Assembly: GCA_023261405.1 (NCBI GenBank)
Contig: JAHFOZ010000258.1
Coordinates: 1 to 5,764 of the forward strand
DNA length: 5,764 bases
Reading direction: 5' to 3'
From: Planctomycetota bacterium
Lineage (GTDB): Bacteria > Planctomycetota > MHYJ01 > JACPRB01
The notes below the pieces were generated by a model. The model was given only the letters and a program-made list of their open reading frames with translations, searched no databases and was not told the DNA's origin. Shown in pieces: positions 1 to 4,886 of this stretch. The position numbers were made by a program, and so were the translations under genes. Positions within the stretch are counted from its first letter, which is position 1, and each line of letters opens with the position of its first letter.

Positions 1-1
1 C

Positions 2-997
2 CGCGGATTTCTGGGCATCGGGGCCGACGCGCTCTCCGAGGATGAGAAGAAGGACCTCGGCGTCAAGGGCGGCGTGAAGATCATGAAGATCGTGCCGGAT
101 GGCCCGGCGGCGAAGGCGGGCCTTCAGGTGGACGACGTCATCACGGCCGTGGACGGCCATCCCCTGGAGTCCCCGACGGAGGTCCCCGCCCTCGTGCAGG
201 CCGCCGGCGCCGGCGGGAAGCTTAAGATCGACTATCTCCGGGACGGAAAGAAGCAGAATACAAGCGTGACCCTGGGGCGCCATCCCGACGACGCGCAGGA
301 CCCCGCGCCCGCCCCGAAGGACGACCCCAAGGCAGGCGGCGACCTGCGCGAGCGCATCAAGAAGTTCATGGACAAGAAGGAGCCGGCCCCGGCCCCGAAG
401 GCCGAGGGCTCCAAGCCCGGCAAGAAGGCCGAGCCAGGTCCGGAAGATGACGTGCTGGGGCAGCTCAAGGGCCTTCTCGACAAGTTCGACCCGGAGCAGT
501 TCGGGCTCGACAAGGAGCAGTTCAAGGAACTTCTGGAGCAGTTCATGCCCAAGGACGAGGATGGGAACCCCAAGCTGCCCGACCTCAAGGAACTCCTGAA
601 GGGCATGGACCTGGAGCGCTTCTTCGGCCACCAGCCCAAGGAGGAGGCCCCGAAGAAGGAGGAGAAGAAGCCGGCTCCGAAGAAGGACGTCCCGGCCCCC
701 TCCGGCCCCCGCGCCTGGCTGGGCCTGCAACCCGAGGAACTGGCCGAGGAGATGCGCTCCCAGTTCGACCTCGAGGGCGGGCTCCTGCTGGCCGACGTGG
801 TGGCCGGCGGTCCCGCGGAGAAGGCCGGTCTCAAGAAGAACGACATCCTGGTCAAGATCGACGGCAAGGTCGTCAAGGGCGAAAGCACGCTGGCCGATTA
901 CATGAAGTCCGCCAAGCCGGGCCAGGAAGCCACGTTCACCATCCTCCGCAAGGCGAAGGAGCAGACGCTCAAGGTCACGCTGGGGGAGAAGCAGTAA
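2..997 (+). CDS. Two-PDZ-domain protein with charged linker, 5' end missing
   Basis: The reading frame is open from base 2 to the TAA at 995-997, so the true start lies left of the window. A GTG at base 74 falls inside the first PDZ domain and is not a credible start. Numbering from base 2, residues 1-93 form a PDZ domain: it opens with the binding-loop motif RGFLGIG and contains DGPAAKAGL and DDVITAVDG. Residues about 94-236 are a linker rich in Lys, Pro, Glu and Ala. Inside it, about 138-208 is a predicted helical stretch with FDPEQFGLDKEQFKELL. Residues about 237-329 form a second PDZ domain (AWLGLQ, GGPAEKAGL, NDILVKIDG). PDZ pairs of this kind bind peptide C-termini and often follow a trypsin-like protease domain in HtrA/Deg proteins, but no protease part is visible here. 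It could equally be a non-enzymatic PDZ scaffold. It is likely cotranscribed with the next gene. Confidence 0.9.
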   Translation, partial: RGFLGIGADALSEDEKKDLGVKGGVKIMKIVPDGPAAKAGLQVDDVITAVDGHPLESPTEVPALVQAAGAGGKLKIDYLRDGKKQNTSVTLGRHPDDAQDPAPAPKDDPKAGGDLRERIKKFMDKKEPAPAPKAEGSKPGKKAEPGPEDDVLGQLKGLLDKFDPEQFGLDKEQFKELLEQFMPKDEDGNPKLPDLKELLKGMDLERFFGHQPKEEAPKKEEKKPAPKKDVPAPSGPRAWLGLQPEELAEEMRSQFDLEGGLLLADVVAGGPAEKAGLKKNDILVKIDGKVVKGESTLADYMKSAKPGQEATFTILRKAKEQTLKVTLGEKQ

Positions 998-1006
998 CCG
1001 GCGCCG

Positions 1007-2233
1007 ATGAAACTGCCCGCCCTCGCCGCGCTCCTCTGCCTCTCAGGTCCCGCCGCTGCCCAGGACTGGACCCAGTTTCGCGGACCCGACGGCCAGGGCC
1101 ACTCGAAGGTCGAGAAACTCCCCCTGAAGTGGAGCGACACAGGCCCCGGAATCGCGTGGAAGACCCCCATCGAAGGGCTGGGATGGTCTTCGCCCGTGGT
1201 TTCGGGGGAACGCCTCTGGCTCACCACCGCGACGGCCGAGGGCCGCTCGCTGCACGCCGTCTGCCTGGACCTGAAGACCGGAAAGCCGCTCCGCGACGTC
1301 GAGGTCTTCAAGCTCGAGGCCCCGGGGAAGGTGCACAAGAAGAACAGCCACGCGTCGCCCACGCCCATCCTCGACGGGAACCGCGTCTACGTGCACTTCG
1401 GCCCCCACGGGACGGCGTGCCTCTCCGACGACGGAAAGGTACTCTGGAAGCAGAAGCTGCCTTACGATCCGGTCCACGGGCCGGGCGGCTCGCCGGCCCT
1501 GATCGGCGAGCTCCTCATCTACAGCGCCGACGGGAGCGATACGCAGAACGTCATCGCGCTCGACCGGAAGACGGGGGCGCTGCGCTGGAAAGTGCCGCGT
1601 CCGGCGAATGCGGGCCCGAAGAAGTTCGCCTTCTCGACGCCGCTGCTCGTCGAGGTCGGTGCGGCGCGCCAGGTGCTGAGCGCGGGGGCGGAGGCCGTGA
1701 CGGCGCATGATCCTGCGACCGGCAGGATCCTGTGGTGGTGCCGCTACCCGGGAGGCTACTCGGTGATCCCGCGGCCGGTCTTCGGGCACGGCCTCGTCTT
1801 CCTGAGCAGCGGCTACGACAAGCCCGTGTTCTATGCGATCCGGGTGGACGGCAAGGGTGACGTGACCGACACGCACGTGGCGTGGCGGCTGGACCGGAAC
1901 GCCCCGCACAGCCCCTCGCCGCTCCTGGTGGGGGACGAGCTCTACATCGTGGACGACCGCGGCATCGCCACCTGCCTCGACGCGAAGACGGGGAAGCAGC
2001 ACTGGCAGGAGCGCATCGGGGGCAACCACTCGGCCTCGCCCTTCCACGCCGCGGGTCGCATCTACTTCCAGGACGAGGACGGGGTCACGACCGTCATCAA
2101 GGCGGACCTGAAGTTCGAGAAGCTCGCGCAGAACACGGTCAAGGGCCGCACGCTCGCCTCGCCCGTCCCCCTCGAAGGCGCGCTCCTCCTCCGCACCGAC
2201 ACGCAACTCCTGCGCATCGACGCCGAGAAGTAG
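1007..2233 (+). CDS. Secreted PQQ-like beta-propeller repeat protein
   Basis: This is a 408-residue protein. It starts with a signal peptide (MKLPALAALLCLSGPAAA, likely cut before Q19). The mature end WTQFRGPDGQG and the following IAWKTPIEGLGWSSPVV are the usual opening of PQQ-like propellers common in Planctomycetota. About eight blades follow, marked by a repeated SPxxxxGxxLY strand and a DxKTGKxxW turn: SSPVV (61), SPTPI (117), SPALI (162), STPLL (210), RPVFG (256), SPSPL (302), SASPF (342) and SPVPL (384), with KTG turns at 90, 188 and 327. There is no CxxCH haem motif and I do not see the active site of PQQ alcohol dehydrogenases, so it is probably a non-catalytic binding or scaffold propeller in the periplasm. 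BamB has the same fold, but the sequence gives no reason to use that name. It lies nine bases after the PDZ gene, in one probable operon. No good Shine-Dalgarno precedes the ATG, which suggests translational coupling. Confidence 0.93.
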   Translation: MKLPALAALLCLSGPAAAQDWTQFRGPDGQGHSKVEKLPLKWSDTGPGIAWKTPIEGLGWSSPVVSGERLWLTTATAEGRSLHAVCLDLKTGKPLRDVEVFKLEAPGKVHKKNSHASPTPILDGNRVYVHFGPHGTACLSDDGKVLWKQKLPYDPVHGPGGSPALIGELLIYSADGSDTQNVIALDRKTGALRWKVPRPANAGPKKFAFSTPLLVEVGAARQVLSAGAEAVTAHDPATGRILWWCRYPGGYSVIPRPVFGHGLVFLSSGYDKPVFYAIRVDGKGDVTDTHVAWRLDRNAPHSPSPLLVGDELYIVDDRGIATCLDAKTGKQHWQERIGGNHSASPFHAAGRIYFQDEDGVTTVIKADLKFEKLAQNTVKGRTLASPVPLEGALLLRTDTQLLRIDAEK

Positions 2234-2279
2234 GGGGCGATTCCAGGAACCGGCCGCTGGATATCGGTCAGGAAAGGAG

Positions 2280-2285
2280 TAGAAT
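2280..2285 (+). promoter_or_regulatory. Possible -10 box (TAGAAT) of the coiled-coil gene
   Basis: TAGAAT matches the sigma70 -10 consensus at five of six bases and ends seven bases before the ATG at 2293. Transcription would then begin at or next to the start codon, giving a leaderless message. The -35 region at the right distance (2257-2262, CTGGAT) is poor. AGGAG at 2275-2279 overlaps this zone and could instead act as a Shine-Dalgarno site, rather far (13 bases) from the ATG, on a transcript coming from the propeller gene. The two readings exclude each other for any one transcript. Confidence 0.35.
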
Positions 2286-2292
2286 CCGGTCC

Positions 2293-2637
2293 ATGGCCTC
2301 CTCGAATCAGCCCGACGCCCGCGACATCATGGCGGGGATCCGACTGATTCTCGAGGAGATGCGCGACGACCGACGCCGGGCGGACCTGCGGTTCGAGGAG
2401 GTCGTTCGCCGGTCGGACGACCGCATGGAAGCGATCGCGCGCCGTTCGGACGAAAGGCTCGAGATCCTCGCAGAGCGATGGGATGAGGACCGCAAGCGCT
2501 TCAACCGCACGGTGCTGATCGCCGTGCAGGTCGCCAAGGACATCCGAAGGACGCTCAAGGAGCACTCGGTGATGTTGCGGGCAATCGCCCGATCGCTGCG
2601 GACCGGCTCGAACGGGCACGGCCGCAACGGCAAGTAA
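2293..2637 (+). CDS. Small hendecad-repeat coiled-coil protein of unknown function
   Basis: This 114-residue soluble protein has no signal peptide and no membrane segment. I do not recognise a named family. Residues 13-104 are almost wholly helix-forming. Residues 28-71 are four tandem 11-residue units (28-38, 39-49, 50-60, 61-71), e.g. RRSDDRMEAIA then RRSDERLEILA, with hydrophobic side chains mainly at unit positions 7 and 10 and small ones at 3 and 11. This is the hendecad pattern of a right-handed or nearly straight coiled coil. Residues 72-104 (TVLIAVQVAK, MLRAIARSL) continue the helix with a more hydrophobic face. The tail GSNGHGRNGK is flexible. The ATG at 2293 is the first usable start after the preceding gene: AGGAG at 2275-2279 is 13 bases upstream and a TAGAAT box ends seven bases upstream. 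A longer frame reaching back into the propeller gene is an overlap artefact. The protein probably oligomerises, and its partner is unknown. Confidence 0.8.
   Translation: MASSNQPDARDIMAGIRLILEEMRDDRRRADLRFEEVVRRSDDRMEAIARRSDERLEILAERWDEDRKRFNRTVLIAVQVAKDIRRTLKEHSVMLRAIARSLRTGSNGHGRNGK
2374..2505 (+). repeat. Four tandem 33-base units encoding 11-residue hendecads
   Basis: Codons 28-71 of the coiled-coil gene fall into four in-frame 33-base units. Units 2 and 3 (2407-2439 and 2440-2472) are closest: both begin CGCCG-TCGGACGA and encode RRSD[DE]R[ML]E. Units 1 and 4 are more diverged. The similarity is clearest at the protein level, which suggests old duplication of an 11-residue module or selection on coiled-coil geometry, not a recent slippage repeat. 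Confidence 0.65.
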
Positions 2638-2638
2638 T

Positions 2639-2658
2639 CGTTTCGTCGAAGACGAACG
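2639..2658. terminator. Weak hairpin between convergent genes
   Basis: In the 23-base gap between the two convergent stop codons, CGTT-T-CGTC pairs with GACG-AACG around a GAA triloop, with one bulged T. The stem can form in RNA from either strand. There is no run of T after it on either side, so it is at best a poor intrinsic terminator, and may only be an RNA 3'-end stabilising hairpin. Confidence 0.25.
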
Positions 2659-2660
2659 CC

Positions 2661-3290
2661 TCAGCGGACCAGCCTTTTCCAGAGAGCCTCGGCGGACTGC
2701 ACATCGCTGATCTCGGATTCGGACTTCTTCTCGGTGTAGCCCGCGGGGGCCTTGAAGACGTCGTCCGCGATGTCAATCCCCTCCTCGATCTTCCCGGCCT
2801 CGTACCGGACCCCGGGGACTTCGGCCTTCAGCACCACGTGGGTCCCTTTCATCCTCCAGAGCTTCATGCCCTGCGCCTCGATGAGCTCGGTTTCGCGGCC
2901 GGCGATCTTCCCGCCGTCCGACTTCGCGAACTTCTTTCCGTCGATCTCGTGCCACTCCCGGAGGATCGGATTATACGCGTAGCCGGCCAGGGCGGCCCGG
3001 ACCTTCAGGCGCTCGTCCTCCGTCGCCTCGGCCCACTTCCCGGACAGGGCCGTCAGTCCGCTGGGCTCCCGGGTGATCGTCCTGGCCCGGTCGTTGGTGG
3101 TGATGATGCTCCGGCCGTCGTCCAGGATCATCCCCTTCGGCCCCGCCGTGAATTCGAGCTTGTACTTGTCCCCCTTGACCCACAGGACTCCGAGCGGGAA
3201 CGTGACCTTGGCGGTGTACTTGGGGGCCGCGGTGAAGGGCGCGTCGTCGGCGGGTGACGCGGCCAGGAGGACGGCGAGAATCAGGGCCAT
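2661..3290 (-). CDS. Small secreted protein, LolA/DUF4412-like
   Basis: This 209-residue protein starts at the ATG at 3290-3288. The frame upstream meets a TAG at 3318-3320 with no other ATG or GTG, and GGAGGT lies five bases before the ATG, so the start is secure. The N-terminus MALILAVLLAASPA looks like a short signal peptide, but it lacks the usual Lys/Arg. The mature part begins with beta-strand-like YTAKVTFPLGVLWVKGDKYK and a DDGRSIITTND hairpin. The C-terminal half has the order GRETELIEAQGMKLWRMKG, then VVLKAEVPG, then IADDVFKAPAGY. The same order (a substrate or efficacy reporter strand, then a 'dVF.xPxGY' ending) is seen in LolA-fold and DUF4412 proteins of the periplasm. I infer that fold from pattern memory only. 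There is no lipobox cysteine. The role is unknown, possibly lipid or lipoprotein binding. It is the last gene of the - block but has its own promoter. Confidence 0.85.
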   Translation of the reverse strand: MALILAVLLAASPADDAPFTAAPKYTAKVTFPLGVLWVKGDKYKLEFTAGPKGMILDDGRSIITTNDRARTITREPSGLTALSGKWAEATEDERLKVRAALAGYAYNPILREWHEIDGKKFAKSDGGKIAGRETELIEAQGMKLWRMKGTHVVLKAEVPGVRYEAGKIEEGIDIADDVFKAPAGYTEKKSESEISDVQSAEALWKRLVR

Positions 3291-3295
3291 CGAGC

Positions 3296-3301
3296 ACCTC
3301 C
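3296..3301 (-). promoter_or_regulatory. Strong Shine-Dalgarno of the LolA-like gene
   Basis: On the - strand GGAGGT lies five bases before the ATG at 3290. It is the best ribosome binding site in the window and fixes the start of this gene. The propeller and HEWG genes have weak or no such site. Confidence 0.75.
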
Positions 3302-3314
3302 GGTGAACGTGCAG

Positions 3315-3343
3315 ATTCTACGATGATGCGCGGGCGGACTCAA
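3315..3343 (-). promoter_or_regulatory. Sigma70-like promoter of the LolA-like gene
   Basis: On the - strand, TTGAGT (3343-3338, four of six matches to TTGACA) is followed after exactly 17 bases by TAGAAT (3320-3315, five of six matches to TATAAT). The predicted transcript would start near 3308 and have a leader of about 18 bases carrying the GGAGGT site. The promoter sits in the 105-base gap after the HEWG gene, so the LolA-like gene can be expressed on its own. No motif search statistics were possible here. Confidence 0.5.
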
Positions 3344-3395
3344 TCCGCGATCTTGCGGAAAGCCGATATGTACGAGGGGAACGCCGGCGGCGCGT

Positions 3396-4655
3396 TTACC
3401 CCTTGAGGAGGTCCAGCAGGCGTGCCTTGACCTCCGCGTCCGTCGCCCGTTCGGCGGCCTGCCGGATCAGCGCCTCGGACATCGGGAGCGTCCGCTTCAG
3501 GCTTGCGCCCGCGGCGGCGCGCTCCTTGACCGAATCGGAGTCCAGCTTTCCGATCCACAGCGCCACTTCCGCCTGGGCCTCCGCGTCGAGGCACTCGAGG
3601 TGCGCGATCAGCACGCGGACGATCTCCTTCGGCGCCGGCGCGACCTCGATCGGCATCAGCGTGTCGTAGACGCTGCGTGGCATGAGCGCCAGGACGCGCG
3701 CACCCTCGACCTTGAGGAACTCGTCGCTCCAGATCTCGGCGACGGCGTCCGCCTCCTTCCTGAAGAGTCCGGCCTCGACGAGGGCCCCGGCGAGCGCGGG
3801 CGGGCCCTCCGCCGGCGCGAGGGTCGCCGTGGCGTCCGGCGCCAGGTCCGTCGCGAGGCCCGACGAGCAGCGGCCGTTGCGGACCTGGATCGCGATGACG
3901 TGGCTCAGCGCGCCGCGCCCGCGGTTCTTCACGTCCACGGCGCCCTTCCTGAAATTCACCTCGAGGCCCGGTTCGAATGGCGTCAGCGCGTCGTAGAAGA
4001 GGAACTTCTCCGCGCGGGGGAAGTCCTCCGGAAGCGGCTTGCGTCGCAGGCCGAACTTCATCGGGGTCGGCGGATCGGCGAAGCGGAAAGGCGTCGCGTC
4101 GACCTTGCGCGCGACGGGCCACCAGCCTTCGGCCTTCGGGAACCGGGCGATCCCGGGATCCAGCGTGAGCTTCTTCCAGGAGATGAATCCATTTCCCGGC
4201 TTGATGTTCTCGAGCTTCGTCTCCTCGGGGTCGTCGCGCTGGATGCCCTTCCGATAGCGGCCCTGGAACCCCGGGCCCCAATCCGCGGTCGGGGGCCACC
4301 AGGCCTTGGGACGCCCCCCGGGGATCGACACCTTGAAGGAGACGTCCATCGACCGGTTCGCGTAGAAGTACACCACGGGCTTGTCGACAGGCTGCATCCG
4401 CCAGTCCTGGATCTGCTCCTTGACGTTCTCCTCCCACTTCGAGACGAACGGCGGGAGGTCCGGCGCGACCTCCGCGCCCTTCATCGCCTTCGCGCCGGCG
4501 GACCGCGCGTTGCCCCAGACCGTGCTGCCGTAGGCGACGGAGACCACTCCCCACTCATGGACCACAAGGTCCGGGTTGCCCTGCGCGAGCGCTGGAATCG
4601 ACGCGAGGGTGCCGGCGGAGGCCGCGATGAAGTCACGCCGGCTGAGTCTTTCCAT
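3396..4655 (-). CDS. Tat-exported HEWG-type protein with HEAT-like C-terminal tail
   Basis: This 419-residue protein starts at the ATG at 4655. The twin-arginine signal SRRDFI (residues 5-10), a weak hydrophobic stretch and ALA|Q (cut after residue 24) argue for this start over a TTG at 4709 that would put 18 extra residues in front. AAAGGG at 4663-4658 is a weak ribosome site. The mature protein opens with VVHEWGVVSV (31-40) and has DKPVVYFYA (91-99), VSIPGGRPKAWWPP (109-122) and LALMPRSVYDTLMPIEVAPA (332-351). I recall this order from unnamed 'HEWGTFT' proteins of planctomycetes and myxobacteria, where the motif is more often HEWGTFTS. No enzyme motif is evident, and only two cysteines are present (273, 365). 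Residues about 366-419 (WIGKLDSDSVKERAAAGASL to ARLLDLLKG) look like one or two HEAT-like helix pairs. Tat use implies export in folded form, possibly with a cofactor. The function is unknown. Confidence 0.88.
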   Translation of the reverse strand: MERLSRRDFIAASAGTLASIPALAQGNPDLVVHEWGVVSVAYGSTVWGNARSAGAKAMKGAEVAPDLPPFVSKWEENVKEQIQDWRMQPVDKPVVYFYANRSMDVSFKVSIPGGRPKAWWPPTADWGPGFQGRYRKGIQRDDPEETKLENIKPGNGFISWKKLTLDPGIARFPKAEGWWPVARKVDATPFRFADPPTPMKFGLRRKPLPEDFPRAEKFLFYDALTPFEPGLEVNFRKGAVDVKNRGRGALSHVIAIQVRNGRCSSGLATDLAPDATATLAPAEGPPALAGALVEAGLFRKEADAVAEIWSDEFLKVEGARVLALMPRSVYDTLMPIEVAPAPKEIVRVLIAHLECLDAEAQAEVALWIGKLDSDSVKERAAAGASLKRTLPMSEALIRQAAERATDAEVKARLLDLLKG

Positions 4656-4886
4656 GACCCTTTGACGCTCGCGGCGAAGGCCGGGTTTCCGTTCGTGAAG
4701 GCGAAACAAGAGGGGGCGAAGCGAGGGGGAGGGAGAAGGCGAGCCCCCGCAGCGGCGGGCTGCCGGCGCACGGATCGCGGAGAAGGAAAGAGAAAGTCCC
4801 CGTCCAACTCGTCACGACGGACCAGGGGATCGCGGTCGCCGCCGTGTCCCTGGGAAACGACTGAGGAATCATGCGGCCCTTCACGC
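4656..4886 (-). other. 231-base gap/leader between the HEAT and HEWG genes, structured and pyrimidine-rich
   Basis: I see no convincing gene here. Read 5' to 3' on the - strand the gap contains four elements. First is a two-part hairpin at 4853-4822 (outer stem CCAGGG/CCCTGG, inner GCGG/CCGC with a three-base loop). Then comes an 18-base all-pyrimidine RNA tract (4796-4779). Next is a GC-rich hairpin at 4761-4742 (AGCCC/GGGCT, one bulge, three more pairs, CTG loop). Last is a 42-base tract (4739-4698) with no A and only four G. The ATG of the HEWG gene follows 42 bases later. I found no good -35/-10 pair. The segment could terminate the HEAT transcript, control the HEWG gene, or be neutral spacer. 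Confidence 0.5.

Noticed and set aside
1043..2206. A 387-codon frame antisense to the propeller gene
   Set aside because: It has no recognisable domain, is rich in Arg and Val, and lies opposite a complete propeller gene with a signal peptide.
2234..2280. Short inverted repeats (CCAG/CTGG, ACCG/CGGT) after the propeller gene
   Set aside because: The stems are four base pairs with no T-run, common by chance in this GC-rich DNA, and insufficient to call a terminator.
1882..2292. A longer form of the coiled-coil protein beginning inside the propeller gene
   Set aside because: The upstream part is an out-of-frame reading of the propeller gene with Arg/Pro/Gly-rich translation. Coiled-coil character begins only after the ATG at 2293.
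3340..4554. A 404-codon frame on the - strand overlapping the HEWG gene
   Set aside because: It is an out-of-frame shadow with an Arg/Gly/Ala-rich translation. The overlapping frame has a Tat signal and conserved motifs.
4656..4709. An extended N-terminus of the HEWG protein from a TTG at 4709
   Set aside because: It would bury the twin-arginine motif 18 residues further in behind an Arg/Glu-rich stretch. The ATG at 4655 gives a standard Tat signal length and placement.
4633..4884. A possible 83-residue gene in the gap before the HEWG gene, and a second frame in the same gap with fairly high GC at third positions
   Set aside because: Neither translation resembles a protein I know. The starts (GTG at 4884 or ATG at 4872) lack a ribosome site, the composition changes half way, and the frame runs past the HEWG start. 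Two different frames look equally plausible, which argues that both are chance.
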